From CAIPAT01 sp041665605 (lineage in GTDB: Bacteria; Verrucomicrobiota; Lentisphaeria; Victivallales; Victivallaceae): DNA of 64,000 nucleotides. Under the pieces are notes generated by a model, which ran no database searches, was not told the origin of the DNA, and was given only the letters and a program-made list of their open reading frames with translations. The stretch is from the NCBI GenBank assembly GCA_041665605.1, contig JBAYIO010000013.1:9261-73260 (forward strand), in the 5' to 3' direction. This document shows positions 17,067-24,867 of this stretch, one piece after another (the first letter of the stretch is position 1; every line of letters starts with the position of its first letter). A program made the translations under genes and the position numbers.

Positions 17067-17510
17067 ATGAAGAAATACATGCTGCTTACGGTTATGCTGA
17101 TCGCCTGCGGATTGCTGCTGGCGGCGGGCGGATGCAAAACTAAACTGCCGGCCGGGGATGTTGACATCGCCCGTAATTTTGCCCCGGAAATTGCAACGCT
17201 TAAAGATCCGAATCTTTCGACCAGTTCGCTGGATAAATACAATGCCGCCTGCATCATTGCTGAAAACGTGGATTTTTCATATTTGCGCGACACCACGTCG
17301 ATGGAGAATATTTTCGGACAAAAGGATGCCACGATCGGAACTTTTGAAGGAAATGATTATATTCTCTACACCTACAAGTTCAAAGATAAATCCGTTCAAT
17401 TCAGATTCTCCATAGACGGAACAACCATTATTAGCGCCAGCGTTAAAAGAGGCGGAATCGGCGAGGTGCCGGAAAAAAAGCTGGAATCGAGAATTCTGAA
17501 GCCGGAATAG
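17067..17510 (+). CDS. Small putative lipoprotein, BamE/SmpA-like fold possible
   Basis: This 147-residue exported protein has a hydrophobic signal of about 22 residues ending AAGGC, so Cys 23 is a plausible lipidation site, although Gly at -2 and Ala at -3 are not the ideal lipobox. The mature part alternates strands, with NIFGQKDAT, YILYTYKF and FRFSIDGTTI, a pattern that recalls the BamE/SmpA fold, but I am not confident. AAGGAGATGG lies before the ATG. It precedes tadA by 35 bases on the same strand. Function unknown. Confidence 0.65.
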   Translation: MKKYMLLTVMLIACGLLLAAGGCKTKLPAGDVDIARNFAPEIATLKDPNLSTSSLDKYNAACIIAENVDFSYLRDTTSMENIFGQKDATIGTFEGNDYILYTYKFKDKSVQFRFSIDGTTIISASVKRGGIGEVPEKKLESRILKPE

Positions 17511-17545
17511 GAATATTTGCGTAAACAAAACAAAGCAGCTAAAAG

Positions 17546-18016
17546 ATGATTCTTTTCGACGATGAATATTTTATGCGGCGCGCGCTGATGATGGCGGAAA
17601 CCGCCGCTGAGGCGGGTGAAGTGCCGGTCGGAGCGATTGCCGTTAAAGACGGCGAGATCATCGCCCGCGCCGGCAATCAGGTTGAACTGCTGAAAGATGC
17701 CACCGCCCATGCCGAAATACTCGCAATCACCCAGGCCGAGGCCGCTCTTGGCGACTGGCGGCTGGATAAAGTGGATATTTATGTGACTAAAGAGCCGTGC
17801 GCCATGTGTGCCGGAGCCATGGTCAATGCCCATGTCCGCCGACTTGTCTACGGCATGGCGGACCCGCGTTCCGGCGCTGCCGGCAGCGCCCTGGACATCA
17901 CCGGCTTTAAAGGCATGTTATGGAATGTGGAAGTCAAGGCCGGAGTTTTAGAGTCCGAATGCCGTGCGCTGATGCAGCAGTTTTTCCGTAAAGTCCGCAA
18001 AGAAAAAAACTCCTGA
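17546..18016 (+). CDS. tadA: tRNA adenosine(34) deaminase TadA
   Basis: TadA converts the wobble adenosine of tRNA-Arg(ACG) to inosine. The protein has 156 residues with the deaminase zinc site intact: H55-A-E57 in TAHAEILAI and P-C85-AM-C88 in EPCAMCAGAM. VNAHVRRLVYG further on is typical of TadA rather than of cytidine or guanine deaminases. The start has only a weak ribosome site. It converges on the last gene of the hydrogenase operon with a 4-base gap. Confidence 0.92.
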   Translation: MILFDDEYFMRRALMMAETAAEAGEVPVGAIAVKDGEIIARAGNQVELLKDATAHAEILAITQAEAALGDWRLDKVDIYVTKEPCAMCAGAMVNAHVRRLVYGMADPRSGAAGSALDITGFKGMLWNVEVKAGVLESECRALMQQFFRKVRKEKNS

Positions 18017-18020
18017 AGAA

Positions 18021-18593
18021 TTATTCCTTTTTGTCGAGGATTTCCTGCAACGTTTTCATCTCTGATGCAAAATCACCGGATATTACCGGCGTTCCGGTTG
18101 CCAACTGGTAAATCTTCAGGAATGCGGAAATGGGAAAGTCCTGTTTCTGCCATTTTTCACGATACCCGGTCAATCCGTATTTTTTCAGGATATTCCGCAT
18201 TTCCAGGTACAGGTTGAGCACCAGCAGCCTGAATTCCACCAGGGCGGAAAATTTGACGTCATGGCGGACATGGATTCCGGCATGAATATCGGAGCAGCAG
18301 GTCAGTTCCACCCCTACCTGCCACCGCTTCTCCGGCGAAAAGACATAAGAATACATCACCGGATCGATTTCCCAGAAAATATAAAAGCGGAGATCCGGCT
18401 CTGCCGGGACGCCGTCCGGATTGTATAATGCCGCAATGTCCAAAAATATTGCCGATAATTCGCCCAGCGGATCGCAGGAAGCTGCCGGCAGCCTGATTAC
18501 TACAAGACCGCCGGGAGTGACTGAAGACGCGACGTGCATTTCCAGCCATCCGGATTCGATGGCATTGATTGTAATGACAGAATCTTCCGCCAT
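18021..18593 (-). CDS. Unknown protein, last gene of the [FeFe]-hydrogenase operon
   Basis: This 190-residue soluble protein has no signal or membrane segment. The first 120 residues look like a beta-rich domain with alternating hydrophobics and aromatics (RFYIFWEIDPVMYSYVF); the last 70 are helical. Cysteines are few and in no cluster-binding pattern. GAGG lies 5 bases before the ATG. It starts 38 bases after the hydA stop on the same strand, so it is probably cotranscribed with hydCBA, but none of the known hydrogenase maturases (HydE, HydF, HydG) resemble it. I do not recognise the family. Confidence 0.65.
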   Translation of the reverse strand: MAEDSVITINAIESGWLEMHVASSVTPGGLVVIRLPAASCDPLGELSAIFLDIAALYNPDGVPAEPDLRFYIFWEIDPVMYSYVFSPEKRWQVGVELTCCSDIHAGIHVRHDVKFSALVEFRLLVLNLYLEMRNILKKYGLTGYREKWQKQDFPISAFLKIYQLATGTPVISGDFASEMKTLQEILDKKE

Positions 18594-18631
18594 ATCCGCC
18601 TCACTGCAAATTAAAAACTGTCAGCAGCCGG

Positions 18632-20407
18632 TCAAATTTTGTCTTTCGCATGATAATGAGTATGAAGAAGCTGATGGGACTTTTCGCCGAGCGGTTTCTT
18701 CAGGAATTCTTCGTACAGCTTCTTTATGTCCGGATTCAGATGGGATTTCCGGAGCTGCTTGCCTTCGTCTTCACGATAAAGCGCGCTGATCCGGGCATTT
18801 CTGACTTCGTCATTCGTCTGCCGGGGTTGTCCGCCGCCGCCGATGCAGCCGCCGGGGCAGCACATGACTTCGATAAAGTGGTAGCTGGCTTCGCCGGCCT
18901 TGATTTTTTCGATAAGTTTCTTGGCATTGCTGAGGCCGTGGGCAACCGCCACTTTGACTTCGACGCCGTTCAGGAACGCCCATTCCGGTACCGTCGTTTC
19001 AATTTTTACCGAGGCTTCCTTGACGCCTTCCAGTCCGGCAATCGGAGTAACATGGAGTTTCGGGAACGGGAAATCGCGGCCGGTGACAATTTCATAAACG
19101 GTGCGGAGCGCGGCTTCCATAACCCCGCCGGTGTTGCCGAAAATATCCGCGGCGCCGGAGGAAATACCCAGCGGCGAATCCATGACGCCGTCTTCAAGCT
19201 GGTCAAACTCCAGTCCGGCCTGCCGGATCATCCGTCCAAGTTCGCGGGTCGTCAGCACAACATCTACATCCCGATAACCGCTGCTGTTCATTTCCGCGCG
19301 TTGCGCTTCGTATTTTTTGGCGGTGCATGGCATGACTGACACGACTACAATATCCTCCGGCTTTCTGCCGATTTTTTCCGCATAATATGTTTTGGCGATG
19401 GCGCCGAACATCTGCTGCGGCGACTTGCAGGTGGAAACATTGGGCAGGATATCCGGGAAAAAAACCTCCGCGTAGTTGATCCAGCCCGGCGAGCAACTGG
19501 TGAACATGGGCAGGGCGACGCTTTTGTCCTTGTCAACCAGCGCTTTTTTCAGTCTGGTCAGCAGTTCGGTGCCTTCCTCGATAATCGTAAGGTCGGCCGC
19601 GAAGTTGGTATCGAATACCGCGTCAAAGCCGATTTTGCGCAACGCCGTCACCATTTTCCCGGTGACAATGGTACCGGGCTTGTAGTCAAAACACTCTCCG
19701 AGCGCGGCGCGGATTGCGGGAGCGGTCTGGACAATGACAAATTTGGAGGGATCATCCAGCGCCCGCCAGACTTCATCAATCTGGTCTCTTTCAGAAATAG
19801 CGCCGACCGGACAGATCGCCGCGCACTGGCCGCATTGGACACAGGTCACGGAACTCAATTTTCCGGCAAAAGCCGGCCCGATGTAGGTTTTGAACCCGCG
19901 ACACTGCGGAAAGAGCGAGCCGATGCCCTGAACCTGGTTGCACGCGGTCACGCAGCGGCGGCAGCCAATGCACTTGGCGGAATCCCTGACCAGCGCGGGG
20001 GTGCTTTCGTCAACGATTCTGCGGGATTTCTCCCCCTCATAGCGGATCAGCTTAATGCCAAGATCCCGCGCCAGCCGCTGCAATTCGCAGTCTTCGTTCC
20101 GGTCGCAGAGCTGACAGTCGCCCTGATGCTCGGACAGCAGCAGTTCCACCACCATTTTGCGGGCATCGCGGGCGCTGCGGCTGTTGGTATGCACTTTCAT
20201 GCCTTCGGCGGCGGGAGTCGAGCAGGAAGCGACCGGATCGCGCATGCCTTCGACTTCGACCAGGCATACCCGGCAGGCTCCGATCGGTTCAAAATTCTGC
20301 ATATAACACAATGTCGGAATATTGATTTCAATTTTTTTTGCCGCCTGAAGGATCGTTGTTCCCTCTTCGACTTCCACCGGCATATTATTTATGGTTAATT
20401 TCGGCAT
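18632..20407 (-). CDS. hydA: [FeFe]-hydrogenase catalytic subunit HydA, NADH-linked multimeric type
   Basis: The 591 residues contain, in order, a [2Fe-2S] domain (C34, C45, C48, C62), the His-Cys [4Fe-4S] site (H94, C98, C101, C107), two ferredoxin clusters (C146/149/152/156 and C189/192/195/199), the H-cluster domain and the small C-terminal tail domain. H-cluster motifs are L1 TSCSPGW (303-309), L2 MPCTAKKYE (359-367) and L3 EVMCCPGGCIGGGGQP (513-528). L1 has Ser 306 where many simple enzymes have a second Cys. It makes or consumes H2 in the cytosol together with HydB and HydC. The ATG at 20407 has AAAGGAAA before it and gives the normal N-terminus; the open frame extends 84 bases further without homology. 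It lies 41 bases after hydB. Confidence 0.94.
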   Translation of the reverse strand: MPKLTINNMPVEVEEGTTILQAAKKIEINIPTLCYMQNFEPIGACRVCLVEVEGMRDPVASCSTPAAEGMKVHTNSRSARDARKMVVELLLSEHQGDCQLCDRNEDCELQRLARDLGIKLIRYEGEKSRRIVDESTPALVRDSAKCIGCRRCVTACNQVQGIGSLFPQCRGFKTYIGPAFAGKLSSVTCVQCGQCAAICPVGAISERDQIDEVWRALDDPSKFVIVQTAPAIRAALGECFDYKPGTIVTGKMVTALRKIGFDAVFDTNFAADLTIIEEGTELLTRLKKALVDKDKSVALPMFTSCSPGWINYAEVFFPDILPNVSTCKSPQQMFGAIAKTYYAEKIGRKPEDIVVVSVMPCTAKKYEAQRAEMNSSGYRDVDVVLTTRELGRMIRQAGLEFDQLEDGVMDSPLGISSGAADIFGNTGGVMEAALRTVYEIVTGRDFPFPKLHVTPIAGLEGVKEASVKIETTVPEWAFLNGVEVKVAVAHGLSNAKKLIEKIKAGEASYHFIEVMCCPGGCIGGGGQPRQTNDEVRNARISALYREDEGKQLRKSHLNPDIKKLYEEFLKKPLGEKSHQLLHTHYHAKDKI

Positions 20408-20448
20408 TTTATATTTCCTTTGATAAAGAGTATTTCGTATCCCGGGCC

Positions 20449-23400
20449 TTACTGCACACGCGGCTTTTTGCCGTAATCGCATCGCAGACAACGTTTCGCC
20501 TGGCGGATGGCCGCTGCTTCGCTCCAGGGCTGCTCCACCTCATCAAAGTTGTTCCTCCGCCGTTCCACCGCGATCAACGGCTGTTTTTCGCGCGGATACG
20601 GCGCCGGGTCGGCATCCGGATCGAAATAGACGTCGGTTTCTTTATCCTGACGCCAGAAAGCATGGTCTTCGCCCGTCAGATAAGTGTCTATTCCGACGGC
20701 GGCTTTCTCGCCGGAGCAGGTCGCCTCGATTACCGACCATGGCCCGGTAACCACATCGCCGCCGGCGAAAATCCATTTTTCGGAGGTCTGTCCCGTCAGC
20801 GGATCCGCCTTGATGTAATTGGCGGGATTCAGCTCCAGATTAACATCTTTGACATAATTATCAGCCTCGGAAGCCTGACTGACGGCGGCGATGATCTGAT
20901 CGGCGTCAATGATAAAATCATTTTCGCCGGAATCATCCGCGCGTCGGCGGCCGGTGCGGTCGAATTCGCCGAGCCGCATTTTCCTGCATTTGATGCCCGC
21001 CACTTTACCGTCTTTTCCAGTGATCTCAAACGGTGCGGTCAGCATCAGCATTTTGACGCCTTCGTTTTCGGCTTCCTCCACTTCTTCCTCGTAGGCCGGC
21101 ATTTGTTCGCGGGTACGGCGGTAGACCAGCGTCACTTCCGCCGCGCCGAGCCGGAGCGCTGTCCGGGCGGCGTCAACCGCGGCATTGCCGCCGCCGACCA
21201 CTACCACTTTTTCGCCGACCGGCACCGAGCCTTTGACATTATATTGCTTGAGGAAAGTAAGCGCCTGAGTGACGCCGTCCAGCTCCTCGCCCGGCAGGCC
21301 GAGCTTGATGGAGGCGGAAGCGCCGATGGCGACAAATACCGCCTCATAGCCTTCGCCCTGAAGTTGTTTCAGCGTAAAATCATGCCCCAGCCTCTTCCCG
21401 GTTTCAATATCCGCGCCCATGCGTTCGATCATGCGGATTTCACGGGCCAGGATTTCGCGGGGCAGCCGGTAGGCCGGAATCGCCTGCACCAGCATGCCGC
21501 CGGGACGCGGTTCGGCTTCGAAAACTTTTGGTTTATAGCCCAGGCGCGCCAGGAAGAACGCGCAGGACAAGCCGGCGGGGCCGGCCCCGACAATGGCAAT
21601 CTTCCGTTTGGCGTTTTCCGCGTTTTCGCGGACTTCCGGAACCTGTATCGTGACTTCCTGTTCAACCATGAAACGCTTGATGCCGCGAATGGAAAGCGGC
21701 TCGTCGAGACTGGCGCGGCGGCAGCAGCTTTCACAAGTGTGGTAACAGACGCGGGCGCAGGCGGCGGCGAACGGATTCCTGTTGCGGTGCAATCGCAGCG
21801 CTTCGGCATAGCGTTTTTCCGCCACCAGCGATACGAATCCAGGCACATCCACCCCGGCGGGGCAGGCGCTCTGGCACGGCGCTCTGACCAGTCCGGCGCA
21901 GACCCCGACCGGACAGCGTTTCTCCCGGATATGTTCTTCATATTCATTGCGGAAATAACGGATAGTGGAGAGCACCGGATTGGCCGCGGTTTTGCACAGG
22001 CCGCACAGTGCGGTTTTCTTGAGCATTTCACCGAGCGAAATCAGTTTTTCGATGTCGCCCTCCTCGCCTTTGCCGCAGCAGATGCGTTCCAGCATTTCCA
22101 GCAGGCGCTTGGTTCCGATCCTGCCGGGGGCGCATTTGCCGCAGGCTTCATCCTGGGTGAATTCCAGAAAGAAACGGGCGACGTCAACCATACATGCGTT
22201 ATCGTCCATCACCACCAGTCCGCCGGAGCCCATGATTGCGCCGAGTTCGGTCAGGGTCTCGTAGTCAACCGGCACGCTTAAATGCTGTTTCGGGATACAG
22301 CCGCCGGAGGGGCCGCCGATCTGGGCGGATTTATATTCTTTGCCGTTCGGGATGCCGCCGCCGATGTCATAGATGATTTCGCCGAGGCTGGTACCGATAG
22401 GCACTTCAATCAAACCGATATGATTAAGATTGCCGGTCAGCGCGAAAATTTTAGTGCCCGGCGATTTTTCCGTGCCGACTTTCCGGAATTCGGCGGCGCC
22501 GTCGCGGATGATCATCGGAATATTGCCGAAGGTTTCGACATTATTAAGCACCGTCGGCTTGCCCCACAGGCCTTTGACCACAGGGAAGGGCGGCCGCGGG
22601 GAAGGTTCGCCGCGTTTACCTTCAATCGAATGCAGCAGCGCGGTTTCCTCGCCGCACACAAACGCGCCGGAACCCTGGGCGACTATAATATCGAAGCAGA
22701 AATCCGTCCCCAGGATGTTTTTGCCCAGCAAGCCGCGTTCACGGCAGTCGCGGATCGCGATTTCCAGTCGTTTCAACGCCAGCGGATATTCCGCCCGGCA
22801 GTAAATGTAGCCGGTATCCGCGCCGATGGCCCGCGCGCCGATCATCATGCCTTCCAGCACCGCGTGCGGGTCGGATTCGATCAGGCTGCGGTCCATAAAC
22901 GCGCCGGGGTCGCCTTCGTCGGCGTTGCAGACGATAAATTTCCGGTCGGCTTTAGATTTTGAGCACAATTCCCATTTCAAACCGGTGGAAAAACCGGCAC
23001 CGCCTCTGCCGCGCAGTCCGGAGGCTCTGACCTCGGCGGTGATTTCCTCCGGGGTCATTTTGGTCAGCGCTTTGGCTAATGCGGCATAACCGTCGCAGCC
23101 GATATATTCGTCAATGCTTTCCGCCGCAATCCGGCCTTTATTTTTCAGCACTTTCAATTTCTGTTTCGCAAAAAACGGAATTTCACGGTAAAACGGCACT
23201 GCCGCACCGTCATCTTTATCGCGATACATCAGCCGCTCCACTGGAGTTCCGTTGACAATATGGCTCTCAATGATTTCTTTGGCGTCTTCGGGAGCCACTT
23301 TCTGGTAAAAATATCCGCCGGGATAAATTACCATGATCGGGCCGGCGGCGCAGAAGCCGTTGCAGCCGGTTTCGACCACACTCGCCCGGTCGCGCTCAAA

Positions 23401-23667
23401 CGAAGCTTCGCCGTGCAGTCCGGAGCAGGCGTTTTCAGAGACTTTGACTTTTTCATGAAGTCCGTGCCTGTTGATTTCATCCAACAGTGCCTGCTTCAGT
23501 TTGGCCGCGCCGGAGGAAATACAACTGGTCCCCATACAGAGCATTATATCAAAAATGTTGCCGGAGCGGGTGTCTTTGCCATGCCAGTCGCGCAATGCCA
23601 TCCGGGATGCCATCTGTGTTTTAATGGAGGCTATATCATCGACATTCTTTATTAATTTATTGCTCAT
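20449..23667 (-). CDS. hydB: HydB (NuoF-like) fused to a GltD/NfnL-like flavoprotein
   Basis: This protein of 1072 residues combines two enzymes. Residues 40-110 form a thioredoxin-like [2Fe-2S] domain (C44, C49, C102, C106). Residues 160-590 are NuoF-like, with the NADH/FMN site GLRGRGGAGF (217-226) and NADEGDPGAF (248-257). The N3-type cluster region reads C509-GK-C512-APG, so the third ligand is Gly 515, while CGLC at 555-558 has an extra Cys. Where HydB normally ends in a two-cluster ferredoxin domain, this protein switches at 598 to the GltD cluster domain (CQSACPAGVDVP) and a complete FAD/NAD(P) flavoprotein (GAGPAG at 694-699, second Rossmann loop VVGGGNAAVD) that ends in RCLRCDYG. The ATG at 23667 is set by GGAGGG before it and overlaps hydC by 11 bases. 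A three-way link of H2, NAD(H) and ferredoxin or NADPH is likely but inferred. Confidence 0.93.
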   Translation of the reverse strand: MSNKLIKNVDDIASIKTQMASRMALRDWHGKDTRSGNIFDIMLCMGTSCISSGAAKLKQALLDEINRHGLHEKVKVSENACSGLHGEASFERDRASVVETGCNGFCAAGPIMVIYPGGYFYQKVAPEDAKEIIESHIVNGTPVERLMYRDKDDGAAVPFYREIPFFAKQKLKVLKNKGRIAAESIDEYIGCDGYAALAKALTKMTPEEITAEVRASGLRGRGGAGFSTGLKWELCSKSKADRKFIVCNADEGDPGAFMDRSLIESDPHAVLEGMMIGARAIGADTGYIYCRAEYPLALKRLEIAIRDCRERGLLGKNILGTDFCFDIIVAQGSGAFVCGEETALLHSIEGKRGEPSPRPPFPVVKGLWGKPTVLNNVETFGNIPMIIRDGAAEFRKVGTEKSPGTKIFALTGNLNHIGLIEVPIGTSLGEIIYDIGGGIPNGKEYKSAQIGGPSGGCIPKQHLSVPVDYETLTELGAIMGSGGLVVMDDNACMVDVARFFLEFTQDEACGKCAPGRIGTKRLLEMLERICCGKGEEGDIEKLISLGEMLKKTALCGLCKTAANPVLSTIRYFRNEYEEHIREKRCPVGVCAGLVRAPCQSACPAGVDVPGFVSLVAEKRYAEALRLHRNRNPFAAACARVCYHTCESCCRRASLDEPLSIRGIKRFMVEQEVTIQVPEVRENAENAKRKIAIVGAGPAGLSCAFFLARLGYKPKVFEAEPRPGGMLVQAIPAYRLPREILAREIRMIERMGADIETGKRLGHDFTLKQLQGEGYEAVFVAIGASASIKLGLPGEELDGVTQALTFLKQYNVKGSVPVGEKVVVVGGGNAAVDAARTALRLGAAEVTLVYRRTREQMPAYEEEVEEAENEGVKMLMLTAPFEITGKDGKVAGIKCRKMRLGEFDRTGRRRADDSGENDFIIDADQIIAAVSQASEADNYVKDVNLELNPANYIKADPLTGQTSEKWIFAGGDVVTGPWSVIEATCSGEKAAVGIDTYLTGEDHAFWRQDKETDVYFDPDADPAPYPREKQPLIAVERRRNNFDEVEQPWSEAAAIRQAKRCLRCDYGKKPRVQ

Positions 23668-24181
23668 CGCCCGTCCCTCCTTTATACGCGCCAAGAATTT
23701 CAGCAATCTTGGACGGTTTTGCCCGGCGGTGCACATTTTCGTTAACCAGCAGCACCGGGGCCAGGCCGCAGGCACCGAAGCAGCGTCCCACTTCCAGCGA
23801 AAACAGCCGGTCCGGAGTAGTTTCGCCGACTTCGATCTTCAATTCCTTTTTTACCGCGTCCAGGATCTCCTTGCCGCCGCGGACATAGCAGGCCGTGCCG
23901 AGGCAGACCCGGATCAGATATTTGCCGCGGGGATGAGTTGAAAAAAACGAATAAAAACTTACTACGCCGGCAACTTCGCTGTAGGATTTGTTGAGTTTAG
24001 TGCTGACATATTTCAAGACATTTTCCGGAAGATAACCGAATATCGCCTGGGCGTACTGCAGAATCGGAATCAGTCCGCCTGGTTTATTCTGATATTCGAG
24101 CAGAACTTTGTCAAGCCGCTCGAAAAGTTCACTTTCAGAAACGTTTTCATTGCACGCGCACGTGCACTTTCCATCTTTCAT
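23657..24181 (-). CDS. hydC: HydC, NuoE-like [2Fe-2S] subunit of the hydrogenase
   Basis: This 174-residue NuoE-family protein has the thioredoxin-like [2Fe-2S] site C93-x4-C98 ... C134-x3-C138 (CLGTAC, CFGACG). It is the small electron-transfer partner of HydB in NADH-linked hydrogenases. The N-terminus carries an unusual CTCAC stretch (C6, C8, C10). AAAGGAGGGAGAG before the ATG is the strongest ribosome site in the operon. It is the first gene, and its 3' end overlaps hydB by 11 bases. Confidence 0.93.
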   Translation of the reverse strand: MKDGKCTCACNENVSESELFERLDKVLLEYQNKPGGLIPILQYAQAIFGYLPENVLKYVSTKLNKSYSEVAGVVSFYSFFSTHPRGKYLIRVCLGTACYVRGGKEILDAVKKELKIEVGETTPDRLFSLEVGRCFGACGLAPVLLVNENVHRRAKPSKIAEILGAYKGGTGDEQ

Positions 24182-24248
24182 CTCTCCCTCCTTTACGCGG
24201 TTCTATTAACAGGAAAACATGAATCAGAATTTTATCCAAACTATTACA

Positions 24249-24277
24249 ATGATAGCAGGCTATTTACAATAATTCAA
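24249..24277 (-). promoter_or_regulatory. Predicted sigma-70 promoter of the hydrogenase operon
   Basis: On the minus strand TTGAAT (24277-24272) and TATCAT (24254-24249) are 17 bases apart, the only well-spaced pair in the 183-base gap upstream of hydC. It implies a leader of about 60 bases. I saw no clear Rex-type operator. Confidence 0.5.
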
Positions 24278-24364
24278 TACATAAATATTAATTTTTATCT
24301 ATCATTTTCCACAGCGCAGGATGGACACAACGGACTAAACGGAAACAAATGGACGTGATCGGTA

Positions 24365-24600
24365 TCACTGTTTTACCCTCCGTCCGTTCAGTCTGTTTGC
24401 CTGCTTCATTCTGACTTTGCAGAGCCGCTCTGAAAACCCGCCATGCGATTTAAAATCCTGCGCCTGGCGATCCAGCAGCGCAATTTGCGCCGCATCAAAT
24501 GTTTCAGATAATCCTGCTCCAGCTCCCCGAGGCTGCCCTTCGCCACGTTTGTCAGGTTCATCTCCGGCTTTACTTTGAGTAGATTGCAGTATTTCGCCAT
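24365..24600 (-). pseudogene. Relic of a four-helix-bundle suffix domain protein (truncated, frameshifted)
   Basis: One frame read from 24600 gives NLTNVAKGSLGELEQDYLKHL, and a second frame read from about 24485 gives ALLDRQAQDFKSHGGFSERL and then CKVRMKQ up to a stop at 24365. Both pieces match, in order, the C-terminal suffix domain that follows the four-helix bundle (S23-related) in proteins of Treponema, Victivallis and relatives. About 40 residues between them and the whole N-terminal bundle are missing, and the pieces are in different frames. An in-frame stop lies 18 bases upstream of the first ATG, so nothing of the N-terminus survives. Confidence 0.65.
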
Positions 24601-24867
24601 TTGTTTATGAATTATTCAGGTTAGAATTAATACTAATAAATTATGGTTACTATATGCATGATTATTGCATTTGCAGCCATATCGTGTTTAGATATCGTTC
24701 CGTTTGGATATGGTCATTTTATAGAATTTTAAAGCTGTTAATATTCTGCGCCGTTCCCGGCATTTCCATCAATCGATATTTATTTTGCTTTCCGGTTTGA
24801 GTTGTCGATAACCTAATATAGATTATGGAAAATGTGAATATAAACAACTGACTTGTGAAGAGAGATT

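Noticed and set aside
20338..22281. 647-codon open frame antisense to the fused HydB
   Set aside because: Same cause: a shadow of the strong codon bias of the hydrogenase gene, with no motif and no ribosome site.
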